In this document: one piece after another, positions 45,974 to 55,423 of the stretch
Numbering within the stretch: the first letter of the stretch is position 1
How the letters are laid out: each line of letters begins with the position of its first letter
Assembly (NCBI GenBank): GCA_030645365.1
Contig: JAUSMB010000006.1
Coordinates: forward strand, 1 to 64,000
Length of the DNA: 64,000 bases
Direction of reading: 5' to 3'
Origin: Rugosibacter sp.
Lineage (GTDB): Bacteria; Pseudomonadota; Gammaproteobacteria; Burkholderiales; Rhodocyclaceae
The notes under the pieces: model-generated
What the model was told of the DNA's origin: nothing
The model's database searches: none
The model's input: only the letters and a program-made list of their open reading frames with translations
Program-made: the position numbers and the translations under genes

Positions 45974-47332
45974 ATGCATATTCATATTCTTGGTGTTTGT
46001 GGCACTTTTATGGGAGGCGTGGCTTTGTTGGCCAGGGCAGCCGGACATCGGGTGACAGGTTGTGACGCGAATGTTTATCCTCCGATGAGTACACAATTAG
46101 CCAATCAAGGCATCGCGTTGACGGAGGGTTTTGGCGCAGATCAATTAGCGTTAAATCCTGATCTATATGTCATAGGCAATGCAATTTCGCGCGGTAATCC
46201 GCTGCTCGAGGCTGTGCTTGATCGTAATTTGTCGTATGTATCAGGCCCGCAATGGCTGGCAGATAATATTTTGCATGATCGATGGGTGCTGGGTGTTGCC
46301 GGTACGCATGGTAAAACAACGACTACATCCATTCTCACCTGGATCCTGGAAGTAGCCGGACTCAATCCTTCATTTCTGGTGGGGGGGGTGCCGGCTAATT
46401 TTGGTGTGTCTGCACGGCTAACTGATTCCCCATTTTTTGTCATTGAGGCGGATGAATACGATACGGCGTTTTGCGACAAGCGCTCCAAGTTTGTGCACTA
46501 TCGCCCTCGTACAGCGATCTTGAATAACCTGGAATTTGATCACGCAGATATTTTTGCTGATCTTGCTGCAATCGAGACCCAGTTCCATCATCTGGTCCGT
46601 ACGGTGCCGGGGAATGGCTTGATTGTGGCAAATCGAGAAGAATCTTCGTTAGCAAGAGTGCTCTCTCGGGGATGTTGGACGCCCGTGGAGTGGTTTAACG
46701 ATGTAGATGGGGATGGATGGCGTGCGGGGGAAGCTGACGCCGACAGTGGGTTTGATGTATTTTTGACGGAAAAACTGCAAGGTCGGGTTCCGGCCTTCAC
46801 CCTGCCGGGAAAACACAACCGGGCCAATGCACTTGCAGCCCTTGCCGGGGCGCGTCATGCGGGTGTTCCTGTTGATGTGGGTTTGCAGGCCTTGGCAACA
46901 TTTCAGGGAGTCAAGCGCCGGTTAGAGGTTCGTGGGATTGTCCGAGGTGTTACGGTTATCGATGATTTTGCACATCATCCCACGGCAATTCGTCTCACTG
47001 TGGAGGGTTTGCGGCAGCGCGTAGGCTCGGCGCGTATTCTTGCGGTGCTCGAGCCTCGTTCAAATACGATGAAGCTAGGCATAATGTCGGCGCAATTGTC
47101 AGTTAGTCTCGAGGGAGCTGATCAAGTTTTTTGTTATGCCCACAAGCTGGGCTGGGATGCAGCCGCAGCACTAACCCTGCTGGGCAGTAAAGCACAATGC
47201 TTTGACGATATTGAGCAACTGGTTTCGTCCGTTACTGCGAGTGCGCGCGAGGGTGATTATGTTTTAGTGATGAGTAACGGCGGGTTTGCCGGCGCGCATG
47301 AGCGCATTTTGCAGTCGCTCGGTAGTTTCTAA
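45974..47332 (+). CDS. mpl: UDP-N-acetylmuramate:L-Ala-gamma-D-Glu-meso-DAP ligase
   Basis: Recycles the murein tripeptide by joining it to UDP-MurNAc. Starts MHIHILGVCGTFMGGVALLARAAGH, with the ATP loop GVAGTHGKTTTTS, EADEYDTAF and LPGKHNRANALAALAGARHAG of the Mur ligase family. 452 residues, typical for Mpl rather than MurC. 50 bp gap to the divergent hypothetical gene. Confidence 0.95.
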   Translation: MHIHILGVCGTFMGGVALLARAAGHRVTGCDANVYPPMSTQLANQGIALTEGFGADQLALNPDLYVIGNAISRGNPLLEAVLDRNLSYVSGPQWLADNILHDRWVLGVAGTHGKTTTTSILTWILEVAGLNPSFLVGGVPANFGVSARLTDSPFFVIEADEYDTAFCDKRSKFVHYRPRTAILNNLEFDHADIFADLAAIETQFHHLVRTVPGNGLIVANREESSLARVLSRGCWTPVEWFNDVDGDGWRAGEADADSGFDVFLTEKLQGRVPAFTLPGKHNRANALAALAGARHAGVPVDVGLQALATFQGVKRRLEVRGIVRGVTVIDDFAHHPTAIRLTVEGLRQRVGSARILAVLEPRSNTMKLGIMSAQLSVSLEGADQVFCYAHKLGWDAAAALTLLGSKAQCFDDIEQLVSSVTASAREGDYVLVMSNGGFAGAHERILQSLGSF

Positions 47333-47554
47333 GCGAGGAAACCATAGCGGGCACATGTAGAAGCGCCACTCCCGTGCCGGGGATATTCTGTGGGGATAAT
47401 TCGTGTGGGGCGCAGGGCAAGGCGAAAAGCCATGATAAACTCCGTGCCAATTTTTTGGAATTGATTGGCGCAGAAAATAAGCACAATTAAAGATTAATTC
47501 GGCTTTTAGCTTAGTGTTTTATAAAGTTTTGTTCTTGATATAAGAGGTTTAGAG

Positions 47555-48697
47555 ATGACCAGAGCAGCGCAAAGAGTGAGTTTGTTACGTCTGGCCGGTG
47601 GGGTAGTTTTAACCATGCTGGCACAAGCTGTAAATGCGGCTTACCAGGTTAATTTTCAGGAGCCTGCAACCAAGATTGCTCAGGCAGTGTATGACCTGCA
47701 CATGATGATGATGTACATCTGTGGAGTCATTTTTGTGGGTGTGTTCGGTGTGATGTTCTACGCCATCGTGAAGCATCGCAAGGCGCCAGGCCGGGTCGCT
47801 GCAACATTTCACGAAAATACAACCGTAGAAATTCTATGGACCGTTATCCCAACGATTATTTTGCTTGTCATGGTGTGGCCTGTTACTAAGACCTTGATTT
47901 CCATGCGTGATGCAACAGGGGCCGATATCACTATCAAGGCAACTGGCTATCAGTGGAAATGGGGTTACGACTACATCAAAGGCGAAGGCGAGGGTATCAA
48001 GTTCAAGAGTACGCTTTCAACGCCTCGTGAGCAAATTGATGGGAAGGCGCCCAAAGGTGAGAATTACTTGCTTGAGGTGGATAACCACGTTGTTGTGCCC
48101 GTTGGGAAAAAGATCCGTATTTTGACGACCGCCGAGGATGTGATTCATGCGTGGTACATGCCTGCGTTTGCGGTAAAGCAGGATGCTGTACCTGGTTTTA
48201 TTCGCGATGCTTCCTTCCGTGCAGACCGTGAAGGTACCTTCCGTGGTCAATGTGCCGAGTTGTGCGGTAAAGACCATGGGTTTATGCCCATCGTAGTGGA
48301 TGTCGTTTCGGCCGAAAAATATAGTGCCTGGGTTGCTGAGCAAAAAACGAAAATGGCTGCAGTGGCTGATGACCCAGCAAAGGTGTGGACTCTGGATGAG
48401 TTGAAAACCCGTGGTGAGTCGGTGTATGCGCAAAACTGTTCTGCTTGCCATCAGCCGACGGGTAAGGGTTTGCCGCCCGCATTCCCGGCGGTGGATGGGT
48501 CGAAAATTGCTACAGGGCCCAAGGGGGATCACTTGAATCTTGTTCTAAATGGCAAGGCTGGTACGGCAATGGCAGCATTCGGCAAGCAGCTTTCAGATGC
48601 TGAGATTGCAGCGGTTGTGACCTATCAGCGAAATGCTTGGAGCAACAAGATGGGTGACATGGTTCAGCCATCCGAAGTCAAGGCTTCGCGTAAGTGA
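47555..48697 (+). CDS. ctaC: Cytochrome c oxidase subunit II with C-terminal cytochrome c domain
   Basis: 380 residues. A signal peptide (MTRAAQRVSLLRLAGG.. to VNAAYQVNF), two TM helices, then the CuA domain with HAWYMPAF and CAELCGKDHGFM (CuA ligands Cys, Cys, His, Met). The C-terminal domain holds CSACHQPTGKG, a CXXCH heme c site. So this is a caa3-type subunit II. First gene of the cox cluster; a 222-bp gap with the promoter precedes it. Confidence 0.97.
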   Translation: MTRAAQRVSLLRLAGGVVLTMLAQAVNAAYQVNFQEPATKIAQAVYDLHMMMMYICGVIFVGVFGVMFYAIVKHRKAPGRVAATFHENTTVEILWTVIPTIILLVMVWPVTKTLISMRDATGADITIKATGYQWKWGYDYIKGEGEGIKFKSTLSTPREQIDGKAPKGENYLLEVDNHVVVPVGKKIRILTTAEDVIHAWYMPAFAVKQDAVPGFIRDASFRADREGTFRGQCAELCGKDHGFMPIVVDVVSAEKYSAWVAEQKTKMAAVADDPAKVWTLDELKTRGESVYAQNCSACHQPTGKGLPPAFPAVDGSKIATGPKGDHLNLVLNGKAGTAMAAFGKQLSDAEIAAVVTYQRNAWSNKMGDMVQPSEVKASRK

Positions 48698-48767
48698 TGC
48701 GCCGGGTATCGGTCTTGCTCATTGCCCATGAAAGCCCGTGCTTAGTTAGAAATATCAGGAGAGTTAA

Positions 48768-50363
48768 ATGAATACAGCAACAACAACCGTGAACGGACAT
48801 AGCGCAGGCCACGAGGGCCACGGACACCACCCGGCTGGGCTGATGCGCTGGATAACAACCACTAACCATAAAGATATCGGCTCCATGTATCTGTGGTTTA
48901 GCTTCGCCATGTTTCTGGTGGGTGGCTGTATGGCGCTCACGATCCGTTCTGAACTTTTTCAGCCGGGCCTGCAACTTGTTCGTCCGGAGTTTTTTAACCA
49001 GCTGACAACCTTGCATGGGCTGATCATGGTGTTCGGCGCGATTATGCCGGCATTCGTAGGTTTCGCTAACTGGATGCTACCGTTACAGATCGGCGCATCA
49101 GATATGGCGTTTGGGCGCATGAATAACCTGAGCTTCTGGTTGTTGCCACCAGCGGCCCTGTTGCTGGTTACCTCGATGTTTGTGCCGGGCGGTGCGGCTG
49201 CGGCTGGATGGACTCTTTATCCCCCACTGACCATACAGCAGGGAATGGGGATGGATATGGCGATTTTTGCCCTTCATATCCTTGGATTTTCGTCGATCAT
49301 GGGCTCGATCAACATTATCACCACGATTTTTAATCTGCGAGCCCCTGGCATGACGCTGATGAAAATGCCACTGTTTTGCTGGACGTGGCTGGTGACTGCA
49401 TTTTTGGTTATTGCTGTGATGCCTGTACTTGCTGGCGCAGTCACCATGACGCTGACAGATCGCCATTTTGGAACAAGCTTTTTTAGTGCAGCAGGTGGTG
49501 GTGATCCTGTTTTATTTCAGCACATTTTCTGGTTTTTTGGCCATCCAGAAGTCTACATCGTCATCATTCCAGGTTTTGGTGTTGTTTCACAAGTGATTTC
49601 GACGTTTTCTCGTAAGCCGCTGTTTGGTTACGCGTCGATGGTTTATGCCGTGGCTGCAATTGGGATTCTGTCATTTACCGTATGGGCGCACCATATGTAC
49701 ACCGTAGGTATGCCTGTCACTGCTCAGCTGTACTTCATGTATGCCACGATGTTCATTGCAGTGCCGACAGGCGTGAAAATCTTCAACTGGACTGCCACTA
49801 TGTGGCGTGGTTCGTTGAGTTTTGAGACACCCATGTTGTTCGCCATTGGTTTTATCTTTCTCTTCACTGTTGGCGGCTTTTCGGGACTGGTTCTGGCGAT
49901 GGTGGTGGTTGATGTCCAGATGCAAGATACGTATTACGTTGTGGCGCATTTCCATTACACCATGGTGGCTGGTGCGCTATTCTCTGCTTTTGCCGGCGCC
50001 TATTATTGGCTGCCAAAGTGGACGGGGCATATGTATAACGAAAAATTGGGCCAAGTGCACTTTTGGCTTTCCTTTATTTTCTTTAACATGACCTTTTTCG
50101 TTCAACATTTTCTTGGTATTGCTGGTATGCCGCGCCGCATCCCTGACTATGCACTGCAATTTACTGATTTCAACCAGATTTCAACGATTGGCGCATTCGG
50201 CTTTGGTTTATCGCAATTGCTCTTCTTGTACAACATTATTACCTGTATCAAGGGTGGTCCAAAGGCGCCAGCCAAACCATGGGAAGGTGCAGAGGGGCTG
50301 GAGTGGGATGTGCCATCTCCAGCGCCGTACCACACGTGGGAAGTGCAGCCAGTCGTAAAATAA
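48768..50363 (+). CDS. ctaD: Cytochrome c oxidase subunit I
   Basis: 531 residues and 12 TM helices. The heme a3/CuB His ligands lie in FWFFGHPEVYIVIIPGFG and the nearby HHMYTVGM pair, the cross-linked Tyr in the same first stretch, and the heme a ligands in LTTLHGLIMVFG and YVVAHFHYTMVAG. A-type (aa3) oxidase. The ATG is preceded by AGGAGAG. Confidence 0.98.
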   Translation: MNTATTTVNGHSAGHEGHGHHPAGLMRWITTTNHKDIGSMYLWFSFAMFLVGGCMALTIRSELFQPGLQLVRPEFFNQLTTLHGLIMVFGAIMPAFVGFANWMLPLQIGASDMAFGRMNNLSFWLLPPAALLLVTSMFVPGGAAAAGWTLYPPLTIQQGMGMDMAIFALHILGFSSIMGSINIITTIFNLRAPGMTLMKMPLFCWTWLVTAFLVIAVMPVLAGAVTMTLTDRHFGTSFFSAAGGGDPVLFQHIFWFFGHPEVYIVIIPGFGVVSQVISTFSRKPLFGYASMVYAVAAIGILSFTVWAHHMYTVGMPVTAQLYFMYATMFIAVPTGVKIFNWTATMWRGSLSFETPMLFAIGFIFLFTVGGFSGLVLAMVVVDVQMQDTYYVVAHFHYTMVAGALFSAFAGAYYWLPKWTGHMYNEKLGQVHFWLSFIFFNMTFFVQHFLGIAGMPRRIPDYALQFTDFNQISTIGAFGFGLSQLLFLYNIITCIKGGPKAPAKPWEGAEGLEWDVPSPAPYHTWEVQPVVK

Positions 50364-50385
50364 GTGATCGCTAGTTAAAAATACA

Positions 50386-50499
50386 ATGTCTTCACCTCCG
50401 GTAAAAAACAAAAATCTGCGTACAGCATTAGTCTTGGCTTTTCTGGTGGCTACCATGTTCTTTGGATTCATTGCGCAGCGTTGGTATCTAAATACTTGA
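50386..50499 (+). CDS. Small cytochrome oxidase assembly protein (37 residues)
   Basis: An open frame of 38 codons from ATG at 50386 to TGA at 50497-50499 encodes MSSPPVKNKNLRTALVLAFL.. with one TM helix (LVLAFLVATMFFGFIAQRW). Its size, single-helix layout and place between ctaD and ctaG match the small oxidase assembly protein annotated in related bacteria. Its stop overlaps the likely TTG start of ctaG. Confidence 0.78.
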   Translation: MSSPPVKNKNLRTALVLAFLVATMFFGFIAQRWYLNT

Positions 50500-51077
50500 A
50501 AAAAAGTCTTTCATCTGCCAAGCGCAACCTGAGAACGTTGCTTAAATTAGCAACATTTTCAGTTGCTATGTTTGGGTTTGGTTATGCTTTGATACCACTC
50601 TATCCAGTCGTTTGTGGTGTGCTGGGTATTAACCAGACTGGTGTGGATGACCGTCCTGTTAATACGCAGGTGGATTCATCAAGACTTGTAACGGTTGAGT
50701 TTGATACCAATGTTCATAACATGGCGTGGACGTTTAAGCCGCTGGCTGGTCATCTTTCTGTTCACCCCGGCGAGCTTGTTCAGGTGATGTTTGAGGTGAC
50801 TAACACTCGCGACGTGCCGGTTACCGGGCAAGCCATCCCAAGCTATGGTCCGCCCCTGGCAGCGGAGCACTTCCGGAAGCTGGAATGCTTTTGCTTTAAC
50901 AAGCAAACACTTGCGCCGGGTGAGCGTAGACAAATGCCGGTTGTTTTTGTTGTTGATTCAGCGTTGCCCAAAGAAATCGCAACTATAACGCTTTCATATA
51001 CGTTCTTTGAGGTTGAAGGCAATCGGCGGGCAGAAAGCAGCTCTGGATCAGCTCATAATGTGAAAGAAGGCGTATGA
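50496..51077 (+). CDS. ctaG: Cytochrome c oxidase assembly protein CtaG/Cox11
   Basis: Copper chaperone for CuB of subunit I. No ATG is available at the expected place; TTG at 50496 (MKKSLSSAKRNLRTLL) overlaps the stop of the small upstream gene and gives a family-like N-terminus with one TM helix. TTG at 50481 is an alternative. LECFCFNKQTLAPGE contains the copper-binding CFCF motif. About 193 residues. Ends in a 4-bp overlap with the next gene. Confidence 0.93.
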   Translation: MKKSLSSAKRNLRTLLKLATFSVAMFGFGYALIPLYPVVCGVLGINQTGVDDRPVNTQVDSSRLVTVEFDTNVHNMAWTFKPLAGHLSVHPGELVQVMFEVTNTRDVPVTGQAIPSYGPPLAAEHFRKLECFCFNKQTLAPGERRQMPVVFVVDSALPKEIATITLSYTFFEVEGNRRAESSSGSAHNVKEGV

Positions 51078-51307
51078 GTTTCAGTGTGCAAAATGAAAAA
51101 ACTTCTAAAGCCGGATTTTTTACTGTGGCAGGCGCGGTTTTTTGGTCATTTCTCGGTATCCGCCGCCGCCAAGATTATGAGTCCGATGCTGAAAGTATTT
51201 CATTAAAGCAGGTTGTGATCGCCGGGATCATTGGTGGGCTTATTTTTGTTGTTGGTGTTGTGGTGCTGGTCAACGTAATCGTGGTCAACATTGGAACGGC
51301 TAATTGA
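51074..51307 (+). CDS. DUF2970 small membrane protein
   Basis: 77 residues: KTSKAGFFTVAGAVFWSFLGIRRRQDYE, the DUF2970 signature, and one or two TM helices (VVIAGIIGGLIFVVGVVVLVNVIVV). Overlaps ctaG by 4 bp and precedes ctaE, a conserved position in betaproteobacterial cox operons. Function unknown; probably oxidase assembly. Confidence 0.88.
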   Translation: MSFSVQNEKTSKAGFFTVAGAVFWSFLGIRRRQDYESDAESISLKQVVIAGIIGGLIFVVGVVVLVNVIVVNIGTAN

Positions 51308-51331
51308 GAAAATTTTGAAGGGAGATTATTG

Positions 51332-52183
51332 ATGTCGACACATGAAGAGAGTTATTACTATGTTCCGGGGCCGTCAGCGTGGCCTCTGGTTGGATCATTT
51401 GCTTTGTTATTGATGGCTGCAGGTTCTGTCATGCTCATGAATAAAGTAGGGGTGGGCATGCCAACCTTGCTGGCTGGGCTGGCTGTGCTGCTTTATATGA
51501 TGTACGGCTGGTTTAGCAAAGTGATTGCCGAGTCACGTGCAGGAGAATACAACAAGCGTGTTGATGTTTCATTCCGATGGGGAATGGGCTGGTTTATTTT
51601 TTCAGAAGTGATGTTTTTCGCTGCATTTTTTGGCGCGCTTTTTTACATCCGGGTTATTTCGATACCTGATTTATCCAGTATAGATAACGCATTAATTTGG
51701 CCTGACTTCAAAAGTGTCTGGCCATCTGCTGGGCCTGGGTTCAAGGGTGAGTGGGACCCTATGGCACCATGGGGTCTTCCGGCGATCAACACGCTTTTGT
51801 TATTAGCATCAGGCGCGACATTGACGTGGGCTCATTGGGGCCTCATGGCTAATAAAAGGACGCAATTAGCTGTCGGGTTATTTTTGACAGTATTACTTGG
51901 TGCTATTTTTATGGGGCTTCAGGTCTATGAATATTCTCACGCTTACCAGGAGATGAACTTGAAGCTATCTACTGGCGGGTACGGAAGCACATTTTATCTG
52001 TTGACAGGGTTTCACGGATTTCATGTCACGCTTGGTGTCCTTATGCTGATGGTGATTTTGTTTCGTTCCCTAAAGGGCGATTTTACGCCAAAGCATCATT
52101 TTGCTTTTGAGGCAGTTGCTTGGTACTGGCACTTTGTCGATGTGGTTTGGTTGTTTCTTTTTGTTGTTGTGTACTGGCTCTAA
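51332..52183 (+). CDS. ctaE: Cytochrome c oxidase subunit III
   Basis: 283 residues from the ATG at 51332 with AAGGGAG upstream. MSTHEESYYYVPGPSAWPLVGSF, FRWGMGWFIFSEVMFFAAFFGALFYIR, and the C-terminal FHGFHVTLGVLMLMV..WYWHFVDVVWLFLFVVVYWL are those of COX III with seven TM helices. Followed by a strong terminator. Confidence 0.97.
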   Translation: MSTHEESYYYVPGPSAWPLVGSFALLLMAAGSVMLMNKVGVGMPTLLAGLAVLLYMMYGWFSKVIAESRAGEYNKRVDVSFRWGMGWFIFSEVMFFAAFFGALFYIRVISIPDLSSIDNALIWPDFKSVWPSAGPGFKGEWDPMAPWGLPAINTLLLLASGATLTWAHWGLMANKRTQLAVGLFLTVLLGAIFMGLQVYEYSHAYQEMNLKLSTGGYGSTFYLLTGFHGFHVTLGVLMLMVILFRSLKGDFTPKHHFAFEAVAWYWHFVDVVWLFLFVVVYWL

Positions 52184-52210
52184 AAGCAACGACTTCCGGT
52201 ATCAGTAGCT

Positions 52211-52245
52211 AAAAAACTAGCGCTCCTAATGGAGCGCTAGTTTTT
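52211..52245. terminator. Bidirectional rho-independent terminator after ctaE
   Basis: Inverted repeat AAACTAGCGCTCC / GGAGCGCTAGTTT with a 4-base loop and a T-run on one side, an A-run on the other. It can end both the cox transcript and the minus-strand twin-TM gene, whose stop is 36 bp beyond. Confidence 0.92.
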
Positions 52246-52280
52246 GGTAGTTCAAGCTAATCTATAAGCTTTTACCAAAA

Positions 52281-52469
52281 TTATTTGCCAAGTATTCCGA
52301 AGTAGTGCGCGATCATCAGTAAGATAAATAGAGCTATGGATAGTGATATGCGCAGTGTTAATGCTTTAACGGTTCTAGTCGAACCGGCTTGATCCTGAAA
52401 TAGAAAAAAGAGCGCTGAAAATAAGCTAGCGACAATAGCGGCTAGCATTAAGATTACGATGATTTTCAT
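52281..52469 (-). CDS. Twin transmembrane protein (DUF2909)
   Basis: 62 residues, two TM helices (MKIIVILMLAAIVASLFSAL.. and LRISLSIALFILLMIAHYF) joined by a short polar loop FQDQAGSTRTVKA, which matches the DUF2909 family. It is set opposite to the cox genes and commonly found beside surf1 in betaproteobacteria. Function unknown. Confidence 0.88.
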   Translation of the reverse strand: MKIIVILMLAAIVASLFSALFFLFQDQAGSTRTVKALTLRISLSIALFILLMIAHYFGILGK

Positions 52470-52577
52470 TTTCGAACCTCGAAGAATAATTTTATTGAAT
52501 AACTCAGGCTAGTTTAATGGAAGTTATCCAAGAGATTCCCAGATAATTTTTACGTTTGCTATCCACTACTTTGCGCA

Positions 52578-53300
52578 GTGTTTACAATGTACCATTTGAA
52601 GAAAATTATCCCGACCCTTGCTGCCTTGCTGGTTATCCTTGTCACGTGTCGGTTAGGGTTTTGGCAATTGGACAGGGCGCATCAGCGTGACGCGCTTGAA
52701 GAACGCATGTTTGCGGTCAAAAACGTATCTCCGATAGTGCTTGGTGCTGCATTGATAGATGCCAAACGTTTCGCTGCCTATCCGGCAAAAGTGCAGGGAG
52801 AGTGGATAAAAGAAAAAATGCTATTTCTTGATAACCAGATTTATCAAGGGAAAGTGGGTTTTCAAGTGCTGATGCCATTGCGAATTATGGGCAGTGATTT
52901 ATCCGTCTTGGTGAATCGTGGCTGGACTCATGGCATGAGCGATCGTAGCCAATTGCCGAAAATTATTACCCCAGAGGGCATTCAAACGATTGAAGGAATA
53001 ATTCATGAACGGACACCTCGAGTCGGCTCGGTTGGACAAGATGCTAAAAATGGGGTGATATGGAGCCAAGTAGACCCCAGCGCGTATTCCGCGTGGGCAA
53101 AGCTACACGTTCAACCAGTGGTGTTGTACCAAACCAGCGCGACACAGGATGGTTTGGTGCGTGATTGGCCTCGCCCAGGGAGTGGAGCAGATCGAAATCG
53201 TGGTTATGCGTTGCAGTGGTTCTCTCTTGCAGTAATGACGCTGATTTTCTGGGGCCATTATTTCATTCGTAGAAACCGGCAATCGAAGTCTCACAACTAA
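52578..53300 (+). CDS. SURF1 family cytochrome oxidase biogenesis protein
   Basis: 240 residues with N- and C-terminal TM helices. The family features GFWQLDRAHQRDALEERM, VQGEWIKEKMLFLDNQIYQGKVGFQVLMPLRI, VNRGWTHG and the C-terminal RNRGYALQWFSLAVMTLIFWGHY are clear. SURF1 helps insert heme a into subunit I. The start may be either of two ATGs, 52578 or 52587. Confidence 0.94.
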   Translation: MFTMYHLKKIIPTLAALLVILVTCRLGFWQLDRAHQRDALEERMFAVKNVSPIVLGAALIDAKRFAAYPAKVQGEWIKEKMLFLDNQIYQGKVGFQVLMPLRIMGSDLSVLVNRGWTHGMSDRSQLPKIITPEGIQTIEGIIHERTPRVGSVGQDAKNGVIWSQVDPSAYSAWAKLHVQPVVLYQTSATQDGLVRDWPRPGSGADRNRGYALQWFSLAVMTLIFWGHYFIRRNRQSKSHN

Positions 53301-53303
53301 AAA

Positions 53304-53870
53304 ATGACTAAAGCACAACGAGTAATAGTGTTATTTTTTCTCATCGGCTTATTTCTGGCGATAGGTCCCTATGCGTTTTATGCATGGTGGAAGCCAGCAG
53401 CACCAATAAATAAAGGCGAGTTGCTCGAAACGCGCTCCGCTGGCTTGCAACTATTGGCGCTTGATGGCGTAATCCCCACTAAAATGCTTGCAGAGAGCGT
53501 GAAAAAAAAATGGGTTTTTCTCACGGTGCAAACTGCCAGCTGTGATGCCAGGTGCCAGAAGAAGTTGTATTTAATGCGCCAAATTCGCACCGCGCAAGGT
53601 GAAAATATGGATCGTATTGAGCGGGTGTGGGTGATCCTTGGCGATGGGCAGCCGGCCCTTCAACTGTTAAAACTACACCCCGGTATTCATTTGGCACGGG
53701 TCTCTAATCTCGCCAGTCTTGCGCAGCTGCCGTTAGGCACTGATCCTGGTGCATGCATTTTTGTCATTGATCCGCTGGGTAATCTTGTTATGCGGTACGA
53801 TGATCAGTCTGCGCCGAAAGACATTCTCAAGGATATGCGCCGTTTACTGCGGTTTTCTGGAATAGGCTAA
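53304..53870 (+). CDS. Membrane-anchored thioredoxin-like cox cluster protein
   Basis: 188 residues: N-terminal TM helix (VIVLFFLIGLFLAIGPYAFYAWW), then a periplasmic domain with WVFLTVQTASCDARCQKKLYLMRQIRTAQG, a SCO-like region with a CX3C pair, and CIFVIDPLGNLVMRYDDQSAPKDILKDMRRLL, as in thioredoxin/SCO folds. Between surf1 and ctaB. Probably helps copper or thiol handling in oxidase assembly; not characterised. Confidence 0.82.
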   Translation: MTKAQRVIVLFFLIGLFLAIGPYAFYAWWKPAAPINKGELLETRSAGLQLLALDGVIPTKMLAESVKKKWVFLTVQTASCDARCQKKLYLMRQIRTAQGENMDRIERVWVILGDGQPALQLLKLHPGIHLARVSNLASLAQLPLGTDPGACIFVIDPLGNLVMRYDDQSAPKDILKDMRRLLRFSGIG

Positions 53871-53886
53871 ATTTTAAATACAGATC

Positions 53887-54795
53887 ATGAGCACAGCTAC
53901 CCCACTTCCTCCTGTATCGTCCGACTCCAGTTTTGGATCGCTGGTCAGTGACTATCTGACGCTGACCAAGCCGCGGGTGATCTCGCTCATTGTTTTTTGT
54001 GCGTTGATCGGGATGTTACTTGCACCAAGCGAGAACCTGACTTTTTTGCGAGTCTTTGCGGCGACCATCGGGATCGGTCTTGTTTCTGCTGCTGCTGCCG
54101 CTTTTAATTGTTTAGTCGAGCTAAAAATTGATCAGCGCATGGCGCGTACGCGCAGCCGCCCAACTGCGCGAGGTGCTATCAGTGTCAGTGCGGCGCTTGG
54201 TTGGTCTTCTGTTTTAGGTGCGCTGGGAATGATCATTTTACTGGTATGGGTTAATACGCTAACAGCGATATTGACCCTTGCCACATTTGTTGGCTATGCC
54301 GTTATTTACACCTTATTTTTAAAACCACGGACGCCGCAGAATATTGTGATTGGCGGTTTATCCGGTGCCATGCCGCCGGCTTTAGGCTGGGCGGCAATCA
54401 CTAACTCTGTGCCGGCAGAGGCATGGGTTTTAGTGCTGATTATTTTCCTTTGGACGCCCCCCCATTTTTGGGCTCTAGCGCTTTATCGCACCGAAGAATA
54501 TGCTGCAGCGGGCGTGCCAATGTTGCCGGTGACACATGGCCCTGAGTTCACCCGGCTGCATGTTTTTCTCTACACCATCTTGCTGACGGCGGCGACACTG
54601 ATGCCTTTTATTATTGGCATGAGCGGATTGTTTTACCTGATGAGTGCCCTTCTGCTGGACAGCATATTCCTAGTTTACTCATGGAAAATATGGCGCAGTT
54701 ATAGCGATCTTTTGGCCAAAAAAACATTTCATTTTTCTATTATTTATTTATCGGCACTATTTGCCGTACTCCTTATAGATCATTACATTCCTTGA
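53887..54795 (+). CDS. ctaB: Protoheme IX farnesyltransferase (heme O synthase)
   Basis: Prenylates heme B to heme O. Multi-TM UbiA-family protein of 302 residues with [18 protein letters not shown], the Asp-containing [19 protein letters not shown], and [31 protein letters not shown]. Normally heme A synthase (ctaA) precedes it in this cluster, but here only 16 bp separate it from the thioredoxin-like gene. Confidence 0.96.
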   Translation: MSTATPLPPVSSDSSFGSLVSDYLTLTKPRVISLIVFCALIGMLLAPSENLTFLRVFAATIGIGLVSAAAAAFNCLVELKIDQRMARTRSRPTARGAISVSAALGWSSVLGALGMIILLVWVNTLTAILTLATFVGYAVIYTLFLKPRTPQNIVIGGLSGAMPPALGWAAITNSVPAEAWVLVLIIFLWTPPHFWALALYRTEEYAAAGVPMLPVTHGPEFTRLHVFLYTILLTAATLMPFIIGMSGLFYLMSALLLDSIFLVYSWKIWRSYSDLLAKKTFHFSIIYLSALFAVLLIDHYIP

Positions 54796-55370
54796 TGCGA
54801 TATTTTTTTCTTTTGTTGGCTACTTTTCTCAGCATTGGATGCGGCACCCCCGCCCACTTTAGTGCAACAGATTTGACTGGTAGCTCAATCGGGGTAGATT
54901 TTTCGTTAAAGGATACAACTGGTAAACAACGCCAGCTGTCAGATTTCAAGGGTAAGGTTGCCATCGTTTTTTTTGGGTATACCCAATGCCCTGATGTTTG
55001 TCCGACGACGCTTAGTGCTTTGCAAGAAACCTTGAAGCTCTTGGGAAAGAACGCTGACCGCGTACAAGTGCTTTTTATAACACTTGATCCAGAGCGCGAT
55101 ACAGCAACGCTTTTAGCCCAGTATGTACCTTCTTTTCACCCATCTTTTTTGGGCTTGAGCGGCAGCACTACTGAAACTGAGGCAGTTGCGAAAGCTTTTA
55201 AGGTGTTCTACAAAAAACAGGATGGAACCTTGCCTGGGAGTTACTCTATCGATCATTCGACGGGCAGCTATTTATATGATCCGGCTGGCCGGTTGCGCTT
55301 GTATTTAAAATACGGAGACTCCCCCCAGCGCATTGCCGAAGACATCAACCTGCTTCTCGCGGGAAAATAA
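54795..55370 (+). CDS. SCO1/SenC family copper chaperone
   Basis: 191 residues, starting at an ATG that overlaps the ctaB stop (TGATG). Lipoprotein-like signal peptide (LLATFLSIGCGTP). The CuA-loading motif GYTQCPDVCPTTLSAL with CXXXC and the distal His in IDHSTGSYLYDPAGRL are intact. Last gene of the cox cluster, followed by a terminator. Confidence 0.95.
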   Translation: MRYFFLLLATFLSIGCGTPAHFSATDLTGSSIGVDFSLKDTTGKQRQLSDFKGKVAIVFFGYTQCPDVCPTTLSALQETLKLLGKNADRVQVLFITLDPERDTATLLAQYVPSFHPSFLGLSGSTTETEAVAKAFKVFYKKQDGTLPGSYSIDHSTGSYLYDPAGRLRLYLKYGDSPQRIAEDINLLLAGK

Positions 55371-55397
55371 AAAAGGCAGCGTAGCTGCCTTTTTTAT
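55369..55397. terminator. Bidirectional terminator between the SCO gene and rpoH
   Basis: Hairpin AAAAAGGCAGC / GCTGCCTTTTT with a 3-base loop and T-run, starting at the SCO stop codon. It can also terminate rpoH from the other strand. Confidence 0.92.
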
Positions 55398-55423
55398 TGA
55401 ATCGCCGGTGATCTTAATCTGCA

